Positions 1 to 11,334 of a DNA stretch of 64,000 bases are shown here, piece by piece. This DNA comes from Amyelois transitella (Eukaryota; Arthropoda; Insecta; Lepidoptera; Pyralidae). Each line of letters starts with the position of its first letter. Position 1 is the stretch's first letter. Location: the NCBI RefSeq assembly GCF_032362555.1, contig NC_083524.1:8728001-8792000 (forward strand), read 5' to 3'. Under the pieces are notes generated by a model. That model did not search any database, was not told where the DNA came from, and worked only from the letters and a program-made list of their open reading frames with translations. The position numbers were made by a program, and so were the translations under genes.

Positions 1-45
1 GAAAAGACTGATTGGCCACGTTCAGCTGTTTGGCTTAATAAAAGA
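1..45 (-). repeat. SINE fragment, (ATGT)n-tail family
   Basis: Partial reverse-strand copy cut by the window edge. It matches the 'ggccacgttcagctgtttggc' part of the family, and the paralogous fragment is at 18228-18345, so it predates the duplication. Confidence 0.65.
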
Positions 46-159
46 TACTTAGATATATATACAAAAAACCATAGAACGTTATTTGTAAAACCATTTTTGA
101 CCTTCTCACATATCCCAAAGAAAGCTCATGTTCTTGAAAAGTGGCGCATTTATAATATT

Positions 160-441
160 TGTATTATTTACGTATTAGTGCCGTGTAGTTACCGGCACGA
201 ATACAAAAAAGAATAGGACCACTCCATCTATTTCCCATGGATGTCGTAAAAGGCGACTAAGGGATAGGCTTACACAAACTTGGGATTCTCTTTTAGGCGA
301 TGGGCTAGCAACCTGTCACTATTTGAATCTCAATTCTATCAATAAGCCAAATAGCTGAACGTGGCCATTCAGTCTTTTCAAGACTGTTGACTCAGTCTAC
401 CCCGCAAGGGATATAGACGTGACCATGTGTATGTATGTATG
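160..441 (+). mobile_element. SINE, (ATGT)n-tail family, full-length, with TSD
   Basis: Near full-length member. It starts close to 'gtgccgtgtagttaccggca', runs through 'tacccc gcaagggatatag', and ends in ATGTATGT. It is flanked by an 11-bp target-site duplication TTTATAATATT (149-159 and 442-452). The paralogous site near 18430 in copy B is empty, so the insertion followed the duplication. Confidence 0.9.
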
Positions 442-519
442 TTTATAATATTCATTCGTGTTAAAAGGAATCTATAGCCGTATTGAAAATTACATTCATC
501 TATTACAATCGATAAAATA

Positions 520-585
520 GTGGCCTATCATTATCTTCAAGACTGTTGGCTCTGTCTAAACTGACTATATGTATGTATGTATGGT
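520..585 (+). repeat. SINE 3'-end fragment
   Basis: A remnant of the SINE 3' end and its ATGTATGT tail. The equivalent fragment is present at about 18470-18533, so it predates the duplication. Confidence 0.6.
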
Positions 586-921
586 ATGTTGAACATAATA
601 ATTTTAGCGTAGACTATTTTCTTGTTTTTAACTTTTGAAAGTGTTTCCTTTTATTTTTAAATAACTTATTTTGGAGTTATGGGTATTCGTGTGACCTAAT
701 AAATTATAGCGGCTAGGGTTTTATTGTTCATGACTATCTAAATGACGATACCTAAATAGTTTAGATGATATTTCAGAAATTCTTGCAATTATTATCATGA
801 CACTATTCATTTCAGCGATTCATATCAATAACAAAGTTATTAAATATTCTACTACAGACCTAATATATTCATTAAAGGGTACTTAATTACATTAAGGACA
901 TTAAGGAGTCATTACAAAATA

Positions 922-1966
922 GGGTGATTGCGTTGGTTTTCGTCCAATTAGCGGAGTTGCTAGCTTTCAGACGTAAAAATAATATGATAAGGTATCCTAA
1001 TTAAAATAGCTCATATTTGTTTATATACCTCATATAGTCTATTTTTGATAAAAATTAAGAAACTTTTAATTATAACTACATTGTTTTTTATATAAATAAT
1101 TAAATGTTAAATGGCAGATTTCACTAGTTTTCGTCCAAAAAAGTTTGGTTTTCGCCCTGGTGTGATCTATTTTCCGTCCAGTATGTAAAAAAGAGTAAAA
1201 GTGCAATGTTAAATAAAAAATCTTTTATTTAATCAACAAAAATATTTATTCTTCAGCAGTAGATTTCCTGCTTTTTTATTTCCCCGAATCCATCTATAAC
1301 AATTAATTTCATAGTTTAGTACCTACTAGAAAAACCTGTACGAATTAACAAGAAAATGTGTTAGAAGTAGATTCCACACTATTATGGACGAAAACTAATA
1401 CAAAAAAAATTGCTGTTTAGTTTTCGTCCATGGCATTTAAACATTTTTTTAAACAAGCAATACCGAGATATTATTGGACGTTAACTAAATATCTTGTCAA
1501 ATAGCCAATAAAGTTCATATATTAAGAAAACACATATTTTTTATAGGTCTGAAAAAGTAAAATGAACATTCCAAAAATTTAGCTTGCTGTTTTAGTTTCC
1601 GTCCACGTGGACGAATACCAAATAATTGGTAAAACATAATGTTAGTTATACTCTTAAATATCCTAACATGCCAAAATATCACTCAATCTATGTGAAATAG
1701 TCATAAAACCCACCACGGAGTGTTCCTGCACCAGCTATTGGTAATGACGTCTACAAAACACGAACACATGCCGGCCACTGAGTTTAATCTTTTCGAAGTT
1801 TTCACTTGACAAATTGGATTTTGTGGTTGTTAGAACTGTTGCTTAAGTATGAAGGATCGTGACAAGATGCAACATGCGCGCATAGGTGTATTTATATTCC
1901 TTTTATTTGCGTTTAGAAGTTAAATGGACGAAAAGTAGAACTGACGCCAAACCAACGCAATTACCC
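922..1966. mobile_element. Non-autonomous TIR element (1045 bp, TA target site)
   Basis: The two ends are inverted: GGGTGATTGCGTTGGTTTTC at the left and the complement of GGGTAATTGCGTTGGTTT at the right, flanked by TA (920-921, 1967-1968). Copy B has the empty site around 19085. No transposase frame is visible. The interior repeats the short motif TTTTCGTCC, or its complement GGACGAAAA, about eight times (for example near 941, 1127, 1384, 1420, 1592, 1923). TA duplication suggests a Tc1/mariner-like or other TA-targeting family; the family is not recognised. Confidence 0.85.
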
Positions 1967-1979
1967 TATTCCTGCTCTT

Positions 1980-2389
1980 ATAATAATAATAAAGCCTTTA
2001 ATTCCGAACTATAGACATTTTACAAAATTAAAATAAGGTAATTAAAACTAAAATCTTCATTTAACTACAAAAGGTCTCTCAGTTCAGTGTGCCTTATGGC
2101 AAAGGCCTCCTCCAACTCTTTCCACTGCTTTCTGTCTGCTGCCACTCTTGTCCAGAGCGGACCTAGAGTCATTTTCAGGTCATCCTCCCATCTTCTTTTT
2201 TTACGACCTCGACCCCTAATGCCATCCCTTGGGTACCAGATTGTCACTTGTTTGCTCCATTTCTCCTTTTTACACCTGAGCATATGTCCAGTCCACCTCC
2301 ATTTAAGTTGATCGATACGGACCAGGATATCTGTTAATTTCGTTTTGTTTCTGATGTCTGTACCTCTTACTTTATCTTTAAGTTTCAAT
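1980..2389 (-). mobile_element. 5'-truncated RTE-type LINE tail
   Basis: The reverse strand encodes about 107 residues of the C-terminal end of a LINE ORF2 (2065-2388). The segment WRWTGHMLR is followed by a WYPRDG and GRGRKKRRWEDDL stretch and by GPLWTRVAADRKQWKELEEAF, the signature of insect RTE-like endonuclease/reverse-transcriptase polyproteins. A TAA-repeat tail lies at 1981-1995. The flanks ATTCCTGCTCTTA and ATTCCCGCTCTTA form a 13-bp target-site duplication with one mismatch. Copy B keeps the empty site near 19090. The left flank abuts the TIR element. Confidence 0.85.
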
Positions 2390-2871
2390 CATTCCCGCTC
2401 TTAATGTTCCTTTTGTAATGACAGTGAGAAATTCTCATAAATTAAAAATATATAAGGCGTCAATAACATTATATTACGATATTTAAAAACTTAACTATAA
2501 CGTCAAATTGCGCTATTTATTTTGTTTATTAAGGTACACATACGGACAGATTACAGATCTGCAATATTATATATACTTAGGAAATGTGAATATAGTGAAC
2601 AAGTAAAAATTCCAACGGGAAGTAATAAAGTGTTAGTATTTCTATTGTTAAAATTTTCGAAAGCTATACAGGTGATACTTTGAGGGTGGTGTGGTGACTC
2701 ATTAGTCAATAATGAGTTTCGGCAATAATATCCGCAAATCGTACCTACTTGAATCAGTTTGTGTGTGAATCTCTTGCGGGCCACTCGTCCCAGGAACACT
2801 TTCTAGTGTACTTCGTGTGTGAGCGCTCTTGTCCAACATAAACTTCCCGCACCAGTGAATCCTGAGTGAAT

Positions 2872-2898
2872 ATGAAAGGAAGCTTGGCCCTGACTAAG
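2872..2898 (+). CDS. Candidate short initiator exon MKGSLALTK upstream of Pcf11 exon (copy A)
   Basis: An ATG opens nine codons (MKGSLALTK) ending exactly at AAG, followed by a strong GTGAGTGA donor. All three frames upstream carry stops, so if it codes it must start here. The phase (0) matches the next exon at 3879 (PVIKQ...). The same nine-codon unit with its donor occurs at 19572-19598 and, diverged to MKEILALIQ, at 17820-17846. It could be an alternative promoter exon, or simply non-coding sequence shared by the duplicated units. No transcript evidence. Confidence 0.3.
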
Positions 2899-3711
2899 GT
2901 GAGTGACTTCTTCTTCTTCTCCCTGGCTCCTCATGTTGCTCCTATATCTTTTACAAATTTCGGAATCGTATTGGATCTTTATTAGTGTTTCCCTTTTAAT
3001 CTCGGCTGAAATTATTGTGATCAAACTATTAATTATTCGCCATGACTTTTCTTTAAACATATTTCTTTCAATATGACGCGCAATTAACAGTTTGAACATT
3101 ATTCTTTTAGCGAAAGCTTTTTTCTTGTTTCGTTATTTTTGAAGTGTTTTAGTAGCCTGGTTTAGGTATTTAAATTTTATTAAACTTATTTGGAGTTATG
3201 TGTATTCATGTGACCTAATAACATAGAGAATTGTTTGTAACTATCTAAATTATGATACCTAAATAACTAGTTTAGAACGAATTTAGAATTTTTTTATATA
3301 TCATCATAACACTACCGTTTTGTTATTTTTGTTTGCCATGATTCTTTATTTAATTTTAAAACTAAGTTTTAGTCATCCTATTAATGACTTATCACATATT
3401 TTTGGTTTTTTTTTTATGCTTATACTTTTTTTCCCCATGTATGTAGTCATAATCGGGTGATTCTTAAATTATTTTTATAAAAGTTGAGCTCACCTGTAAT
3501 TGGGTTGCTTAAATTTAATTTTGTGAGTGTATTGTTTAGAATGTAATCATGTAGATAACCTGTTGGTGTCCCTAAATAAATAAAGAGTTAGCTCTTCAAT
3601 CTAAGAAGAAGAAGTTGTGGGGACTCAAAGAAACTAATACTTATGTCCCTTTTTTTCGATGTTAATTTCCAGAGATATACATTTTTAAAAATAATGTTAA
3701 TTTTTTCCCAC

Positions 3712-3785
3712 CTTTCAGTCTTTTGATGACTGTTGGCTTTGTCTTACCCGTAAGGGATTTAGACGTGATTATATGTTATGTTTAT
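3712..3785 (+). repeat. SINE 3'-end fragment
   Basis: Diverged 3' end of the (ATGT)n SINE ('gactgttggctttgtctta' to 'gtgattatatgttatg'). Copy B keeps only the last part, near 20366-20400. Confidence 0.6.
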
Positions 3786-3878
3786 GTATAGAAATAAAAA
3801 TAAATTGTACTGAACCTTTATGAGACGACACCTATCGTTAGTATACAAAGTTTACGAATGCATAACTTTTGTTTTCAG

Positions 3879-4410
3879 CCGGTCATCAAACAGTCCCGCA
3901 CCGCGCCCGCCAGCGGAGCCCTGCCGCGCCCGCAACCCACCGCGCCGAGCGTCTCGGACATCATCCCGCCTGGACGCGGCCGCAAACGCAAGAACGCTAT
4001 AACTATCGACGTCCCACCAGAAATGCAACCCGCATTCCCGATCCGGCCGCGAGACCCGAGACGCAGGGATCCGCGCCTCGAGAAACGCGACAGGACCAAG
4101 CGCGAGGAAACTAGACGCGTCCAAATAGAGAACAAGGAAGTGACGAGACCCGCCCGCGTCCCCGAATTACTTATAAAAGTACAGGACGGGAAAAATATTT
4201 GGAATCTCCCGCCGATACCCAAACTCAGTCAAACCGGTGGTTCTAATAAAGAGTTGCCTAGAAAAAGAAAAGTTGAGCACGAAAAGAAAGACGTGCGTGT
4301 TGAAAAAGCACCGCGGAGGGAGCTCAGCAGTAGTGGGAGGGATTCGTCTGACAGTTCCTCGCCCGAGAAGCGATCTGAGAACAAGGACGTACCGGAAACC
4401 GAGCCTTCAA
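3879..4410 (+). CDS. Pcf11: Pcf11 copy A exon, DPR-rich basic region
   Basis: Acceptor TTTTCAG before 3879 and donor GTAAGA after 4410; 532 nt, entering in phase 0 and leaving in phase 1. It encodes a low-complexity, charged region with PRDPRRRDPRLEKRD, the DPR-type motifs common in Pcf11, followed by a Lys/Glu/Ser-rich tail. Copy B has the same exon at 20491-21022 with only a handful of base differences, all keeping the frame. Confidence 0.8.
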
Positions 4411-6687
4411 GTAAGATATCATTTGTATGTTAACAGAATGAGAGGTTTAACCTATGAAGGCTAGTCGGTAACTGTGATATTAGAATAGGAATAGTGTGCA
4501 AATAAAATATTTTTTTATTTCTGGAAAATTCATATTGATGTGTGTTTCACGTCCGATTTTACCCTTAATTATGTTTTTAATATGATCTCAAATGTATATC
4601 TCACTTTTCTATGTTTGTGATTAACATCGGTGACTTAACTTGCAACTTCTCTTAACATGGGAGAGAAAAAATATATGATTTACATTATTTATAAGGAGGA
4701 TAGATTTATGGGAGAATATTCAAAATGTTCCTGATGTCAAGATGGCGGTGTGTCCAGCCGCACGGGCCCATTCGTGTGTCACTGGATTTGAAGATTTCGG
4801 TTTCGACACCCAATGGCGTTCATAATATTTTTGGATATTCTCACATACTCTCCAAGGATCTGGTCACAGATCGATACCTTCGTTGTTTTGGTTCTCTTCG
4901 TAGTTACTACTCGTATAAATAACGATTCCAAAGTTTATTGTTTCTAATATTTAAAACATTTTCACACTTTTTTAACAGCGCAGTGCTGCCCTCATTTGAA
5001 ATAAATCATTTAATCTTAAAAAAGACCAAAATAATAAGTGTTTTGCATAAAATACTATAAATATATAATACTATAAATAAAATACTAGATAATATTAATA
5101 AATAAATGATTTTTCTTAATAAGTAAAATAAACGTTCTATCGCCACTTACAGAAAGCATTGCTTTTGTGTTTCGTAATGCCCAGTATTTTTTATTTAATT
5201 TAATTAGTAAAAGAATGTATATTTCTCGTTTATTGTCGTTTTCCTCCGTAATTAACTTATATGAAGTAGAGAGAAGTCTTTAAAAATTTGATATTTACCT
5301 TCCCAAGAAATTAAAGAGGAAAAAAATTAAATTAATAACTATTGTGTATATTTGTTTTTTTAAATCAAATTGTCTTCTGTCTTCTTTTCCTTCTATATAT
5401 AGTTTAACTATTTTCTTTTTTTTTTACTACACTATGATTTTCGCCACTAAGTCGAAAGTAATATTTCACGGCACTTAAGAAAAATTTATTCCGTAAAGCG
5501 AATTTTTAAATATTAATGTATGTTCATTTTAGTATTTTCCATAAAGAAATCGTCTTGTCAATTTTCTTTTTCCAATCATTTTTACTGTTATCGTTTTAGA
5601 AATTTTATTCGCTACTTTAAATGCCGTCATTATGTATAAGTCAGTGGATATTGGTTTCTTCATAAAACACAACCTCGCACATAGTAACATAATACTCGAG
5701 ATAAAATGTTGATAACAAGTAAATAATGTGTTATCGACACATCCTAATATGCCGTATGTGGACTGCGGGCCCGAAGCTGATCGGGGATGCAGCCACCGCT
5801 ACATGCGGTGTCAGGGACGGGACACTCGCTTTGTTAGCGAGCGAGTTATAATTAGATCTTTATTTAAAAAAAATAAAGTTAACAATAGTTCCCACCAAAA
5901 AAATTCTGTAAAAAACTAGCCAACTCTCAATGGAGCTGTTGTTTTGTTTATCTTTTAAAATTAATGAAATCTAGACGAAGTCGTGCCAAGTCTGAAGTTC
6001 CTTACTGGGGTCCCTTTATAATAATAGTGAATATTATATGACTGGCCGTTTTTACAGAATGTTTGGTATGATTTCACACTTCCTTATGTTATAAAATTTT
6101 CTCATGTGACACCGTTTTTATATACTTATAATAAATGGGCGGTACGTCGAGATCTCTAATAGTTTGGTTGGGCTCTTGTGCTTTCTAATCAGGGTCGCCA
6201 GGTACTCCAGATCTTCGATTATCCTAGTTTTCATAGTTTTCCCTTTGTGTTGTCGTCTCTATGTGTCATTGCTACGGTCACCGTTTAACTTAGGAGGACA
6301 GCTTAGCTGACTTGTTAAAAGAATTAGAGAAAGAAGATCATAGATATTGGTATCTCTCGAAGAATTGATCTTAATCAGATTTTCGTATTTTTTGAGTAAG
6401 AGCTGTTGCAAGTAGATAATAACACTTACACCTTTAAGAGATACAATGTTAAATCCCATGTTATAAGAGTGAGACATACCTGAATATAAAGTTTTAACAC
6501 ATCAGGTCAAAAGGTTTGGCACAATTTCTTTATTTATTGTCAGAAATTCATTAAACTGATATTTATATAAACATTAAATTATTAAACAAGTCATAATTTT
6601 GGAAAATTTTGTGGTGCCATCTTATACTCTTTATACATATTTGGCAAGAAAGGTAATTCTTAAAAATAAAATGTCAATGAAAACAAA

Positions 6688-6770
6688 ACTTGAGTAGGAC
6701 CCAATGCTGAACCTTGGGGCACACCGGCACAACAGTTAGTGTCGGAGATGAAGTAGCAGTCTCTCTCGCT
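6688..6770 (-). mobile_element. Reverse-transcriptase fragment, copy A
   Basis: The reverse strand reads about 28 codons containing AGVPQGSALGPT, the conserved GVPQGS.LGP block of non-LTR reverse transcriptases. It sits in the intron about 75 bases before the exon at 6846. The paralogous fragment is at 23116-23198, so it predates the duplication. Confidence 0.75.
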
Positions 6771-6984
6771 TGAGTAATACTATAATTTGAGTAAATGTTT
6801 CATGCACTTCATGTCGATAACATGGAAATTTAATATTATTTTCAGATGTGACGGAAGAGGCCGAGAAGATCATACCTTTAGTGCAGGTGAAACCTGCGAC
6901 TGCTAGTCATAAGAAGCCGTCAACTGAGCTGCTTTCTGCTGAAGATAGGAAAGCGAATAACACTCAACACGCTAAATTTGATAA

Positions 6985-7295
6985 GTAAGTATTCGTTGAT
7001 ACACAATATGATTGTATAAGTATTTGAAAGCAGGCGACTTATTGTCAAAAGCATTAGACAAATATTGGCAATGTAGTGAAGTCAGATGTAGTAGTACTCA
7101 ATTGGTCACGGCACCATTAAAAAGTGATGTAAAGTTCTGTAGCGATATAAATGTAATAAGTATAGTTAATACAGTAATAACGTTGAGTGCCTATAATGTG
7201 TGCATTAGAGGGAATAAACTAAAATCAAATTTTAAGAAGATTCTATTGTCTGTTAGTACCATTCAGCACAATATTTACATTATTTAAACTTCCAG
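6985..7295 (+). other. Pcf11 intron identical in both copies
   Basis: This 311-bp intron is identical base for base to 23412-23722, although the exon just upstream (139 nt) differs at about six positions. An open frame of 91 codons (from a TTG at 7012) runs through it with no stop, but it lacks an ATG and I see no protein family. The sharp change in identity suggests gene conversion, or a constrained element. Confidence 0.7.
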
Positions 7296-7587
7296 CGTAT
7301 TTACAAAATGGATTTATTACAGCCTCTTCGGAAATGAAGACGTGAATCTCCGCCAACTGCCCCAGGCGGAGGAAGCCAGCGCCCCGCCTCCGCCCACGAT
7401 CAGAGACTCCTCCACACCTGAGGAGAAGATGGATAAGGATGAACAGGACGCGACGTCTAGTAGAATGGTAAATATTTCTTAACAAGACTTTGTCCGTAGG
7501 TTTTGTGCCTTGTGGTTCCCAGAAATAAAAATGCAGCTTTTGCTATGATCCAATTTGAGTTACGTTCCCCCAAAACGTTGGTCATTA

Positions 7588-7655
7588 TCCAATATTGGTT
7601 GGGTACCCCTGCAAAGGTTACGGAGGTCAGACGGGCGTCTCTTCGTGTAAATCCC
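7588..7655 (+). repeat. Fragment of the 'gcaaaggttgcggaggtc' repeat family
   Basis: A short copy of a dispersed repeat containing 'tgcaaaggttacggaggtca' and 'cttcgtgtaaa'. Related copies are at 12389-12550, 23962-24035, 30340-30545, 39655-39760 and 58160-58300. The copy in the duplicate predates the duplication. Confidence 0.6.
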
Positions 7656-7832
7656 ATGTATTTAACTTTCCCGTGAGAAATTTGAGAGAAAACTTCTTAG
7701 CCACATCGTGGGACCATGATTACTACACAGTTTATTTAATGAAATGTAAAATGACGTGAAAAAGTGCCTATTTTCTGAATAATATTTTAATTTAGATTTT
7801 GATTTTAAAGAGAAGGATGACCCCAAACTCAG

Positions 7833-7877
7833 GATAAAACGGAGGAAGTGGAACCAACAGAGATGGCTCCCAGTAAG
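7833..7877 (+). CDS. Pcf11: Candidate 45-nt cassette exon in Pcf11, copy A
   Basis: 'ccccaaactcag' before GAT and GTTAG after AAG delimit 45 nt that read DKTEEVEPTEMAPSK in phase 0 on both sides. It could therefore be included or skipped between the exons ending at 7467 and starting at 8810 without changing frame. Copy B (24216-24260) gives DKTEDVEPTEMALSE and also stays open. The polypyrimidine tract is weak, so use of this exon is inferred. Confidence 0.4.
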
Positions 7878-8809
7878 GTTAGATGTAGTTCTCTTGTTCA
7901 GTAATGCTATCTTCGTAGATTTTGTTTTAAAGTAGTGCATGTTCATATTTATCTAATTCAAAATATTTCTTGCTTTTTGTATCTTCTGAATACTAAAAAA
8001 AAATTGTTGCTTAGTTATGTTTCGTTTTCGTTGATAATTGTACTATTTCTAAGTTCTATTTGACTACTATATCTGTCCATACATGTCACACTTCATTTTG
8101 TATCCTTCTATATTTTATATGTATCCTATATATTGAATGGCAAAGCCTCCTCCATACAAGGCTTCACAGAAAGTCAGAGCATTTTATATCATCATCATAC
8201 ACATGAATATGATGAGTGCGAACCCATCTTCTTCTCTACGGCTTTATTTCATTTCTCTAATCTCTCCCATCTTTGCGTGATTCAATCCTTCAGCCTTTCC
8301 TAATCTTGGGACTTAGAAATGCTATTTATAAATAATACAAGTGTTAAACACGCACGTAACGTAACTTTATTTTATCTCGGACGTTTCGAATCATGTTGCA
8401 ATGATCCGTGGTTACCGAGGGGTTTCTAAGTTGAAAGCATTTCTAAGTTTAACATTTTAGAAATGCTTACCTATGAAAATTCTTCAGCTCTTCTATATCA
8501 TCAAAACTTATTCTTGATTGTATTGTATCTATTGTCTTCGGCTTAAAGTTCATCCAATTTAATTAATATTTATTTTCATTTTATTTTCAATAAAATATTC
8601 ATACATCCATTTAAAAAAATAACAAATCATTAATTTATTATTATTTATTTCAATGTTTATTTTGATTCATATATGAATCAATGTTGACCACGATCAGTTT
8701 CATATAGTATAACATTGGTTGCTTATTATCTTTTCTGATACCTATAATTAGTTCAGTATCATAATCATAACAACAGTTATTTAACAATTAACACTTAAAT
8801 TTCTTATAG

Positions 8810-9789
8810 GATTGGCACGAGGTCAAAGAGAAGTGTGATGAGGTGAAGAAGGCCCCCTCTAAGTTGGACCTGGTGCGAGCCAAACTTGCAGAGGCGACTG
8901 AAGTCAAGGACGGATTGGTTTTGGACGCAGAAGACCACAAAGAGAAGATCTCTACTGTCAAGAGCCAAACCAAGGAGCAATACAGCGACGGCCATCGAGA
9001 CAACCACTTCAACGCACTTATGCACCAAATTAAGCAGCTCAATGAAAAGCTGGAACTCAAAACTACCATGGCTAATAACAAAACGGCCAGTCTTAGCTCT
9101 TCTCTAAGCGAGAGGAACAATTTTAATGTCAAGGGAGTCACGCCGGGAATGTCCTTATACACTCCCCCAGATAGCCGACAAGGGTACTTGAAAGTGTCCG
9201 ATGTGATAAAGTCTCGCCGCATGGACTATGATGGCAACAGACAAGGGAACTGGAAGGGAAGGGTCCCCATGCCACCAAGGATGCCTCCGTTCAGGCCTTT
9301 CAATGCTGAGAGATATCCAGTTTGGAGAGGAAACAGACAGAGAATGGAAGAGTTTGCACCAAGGCCGTTTAGAGGACCCAACCTACCATACTTCAGGGGA
9401 AACCGACCTAGACCACCTTTTGAACCACTGCGGCCTTTACTCCCACCTCTACCTTACGAACGAAGCGCCATACCTCCGCTCCAGCCCCGGCCTCCGAGTA
9501 CCGCTCCAGCCTCGGCCTGCGAGTACCGCTCAGCGGAGCCCTGCTTCGCTAAATCGGAGAGGATGCCCAGACTGGAGACAGGGGACGATAAACCCAACCC
9601 GATGAACCCGTTACCCTCCAACTTGAATGTCCACGACCTGTTTGCTAAGCTAGTGGCCACTGGGTTGGTGCAAGTGAACCAGAACAAGGGAGATGCCAAA
9701 GTGGAGATCAATCCGGAGAAGCCAAAGCCGAAGGAGGACAGGAGTGTTGTGCACGAGGTGGACCTGTTGAGGCCGGAGACGCTTAAAGT
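8810..9789 (+). CDS. Pcf11: Pcf11 copy A large proline/arginine-rich exon
   Basis: A 980-nt exon (acceptor CTTATAG, donor GTAAGT; phase 0 in, phase 2 out). It begins DWHEVKEKCDEVKKAPSKLD, a charged helical stretch, then an RGN/RPF/PPL-rich middle, then NLNVHDLFAKLVATGLVQV, which resembles the conserved short helix block seen before the zinc fingers of Pcf11 proteins. Copy B (25436-26409) is 6 nt shorter, lacking Met-Ala after KTT, and in frame. Confidence 0.85.
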
Positions 9790-10252
9790 GTAAGTATTCA
9801 TCTTATTCTCTCTTGCACTTACACTTATACAAATACTTTTACTTGCGTGCATCTGATTTCGATCAACAAGTTTAAAGGTTCTAAACTCGACTGTATGTTT
9901 GTTACATTATTTCTCGTCCAACTGTGAATACATTTAGATAATACCTCTCTTTGTTACAATTAATAACAAAGGTTTTTTTTTTTGCATTTTTTGTCTATTA
10001 CATCTTGCTTTGATATTTCACCACTTCAAAAAAATAACATTTTCGATATGTGTTTTGATGATGTGTATTTTTATTGTAGCGTTTCACGTAAAAAGGTAGC
10101 CAGATGTCGGTATTTTAATTCTGAGTTATTTGCGTTTGTGTATATCGTGTGAAAACAATAGCATATTACGATAATCTTTATGTCCCACACTATTTTATTG
10201 ATCTCAATAACCTCTCACAGTAATTCTAATTATCTACCTTTCTCTCTCACAG

Positions 10253-10479
10253 TAAACAACCAGCATTGGTAGCCAAACTGTACGGTGGAATGCAATGCAG
10301 CAACTGCAGCGTCAGATTCCCGCCAGAACATACCTCTAGATATAGCCAGCACCTGGACTGGCACTTCAGAGAGAACACAAGGCGGAGGAATGGCGCTAGA
10401 AGGTCACACTCGAGACAATGGTACTACAGCCTGTCCGACTGGGCGCAGTATGAGGAAGTCGAATATGTGGAAGAAAGAG
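10253..10479 (+). CDS. Pcf11: Pcf11 copy A first zinc-finger exon
   Basis: 227 nt, acceptor CTCTCACAG, donor GTAAGT. It encodes CSNC...HLDWH, the first C2H2-type finger, then the aromatic/acidic QWYYSLSDWAQYEEVEYVEE segment expected between the two fingers, where Clp1 binds in Pcf11. The protein is identical in copy B (26888-27114). Confidence 0.92.
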
Positions 10480-11110
10480 GTAAGTCAAATTCAAATTCAT
10501 AATTTTTTTTCATTATTATGGTACATTTGAAGCATCACTTAATAATTTTCATATCTTTTGGTTTTACAACATTGGTTGACGTAAAATACTTAAAACTAAA
10601 TTTGCTGCCGCTTACAAAGCGTCAGTACAGAAGCGGTAACAAACTTCACTACAGCTTTTTCTTCAATAACGTCACCTCCACAATTATCCAAATTTAGAAT
10701 TAGAATAGAAATGTGGACGAGATGTTATGTTGACTCCATTCAGTGAACGAAATCTTTAACGTCATTTAATATATCACAATAGTGCGATCACATGTTTGTT
10801 TTAGGCAAAAATTCTATAATTGTTTGTATTACCATTTTATCTTATTTATGAGAGATACAAATAAAATAGTTTGTCTTTGAGTAAATTCGTATGTGTATCG
10901 TTTATTGATAATAGAAAAAAAAATCAAAACATAAAGACTTACCTAATGCAATGCTAAATACTAGAATGCTGTGTCACCTATAATTGGGGTACATGCTAGT
11001 ACACTAAATGTAATGTTTATTGCAAAGGTTTATCATGTAACCTGTTGGTGTGCGTAATAAATAATGAAACAAAACAAAAATAAGCTAACCATTATCTATT
11101 GTCCAAACAG

Positions 11111-11334
11111 AGAAGAGTTGGTTCGAAACAAATTCGTCCGCGTCAAAGCCGCAGCCGGAGAGCACAGAGCAGGCCCCGAGCGTGGCCGCCGGCGCTCTCG
11201 GCGACGTCGCCTGCGCTCTGTGCGGGGACAAGTTCGACCAGTTCTACCACGAGGACGAGGAGGAGTGGCATCTCAGGAACTGCGTGAGGCACGACGAGCT
11301 GAACTACCATCCGACGTGCTGCGAGGACTATAAG
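11111..11334 (+). CDS. Pcf11: Pcf11 copy A second zinc-finger exon
   Basis: 224 nt. It continues from the previous exon as EKSWFE, then an Ala/Ser linker, then CALCGDKFDQF ... WHLRNCV ... YHPTCCEDYK, the second finger. Copy B (29101-29324) differs by one base in the linker (Val for Asp). The downstream donor is GTATGT. Confidence 0.92.

Noticed and set aside
7012-7287. 91-codon open frame in a Pcf11 intron, identical in both copies
   Set aside because: No ATG, no recognised family, lies wholly within an intron with good splice sites. The identity is of the whole intron, so I report the intron, not a gene.
7796-7830. Longer exon reading DFDFKEKDDPKL before the 45-nt candidate
   Set aside because: It is in a different frame from the following DKTEEVEP segment and cannot join the flanking exons without a stop.
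9454-9852. 132-codon reverse frame over the Pcf11 Pro/Arg-rich exon (also 26074-26472)
   Set aside because: Shadow of a GC-rich coding exon; its conservation simply follows the sense frame.
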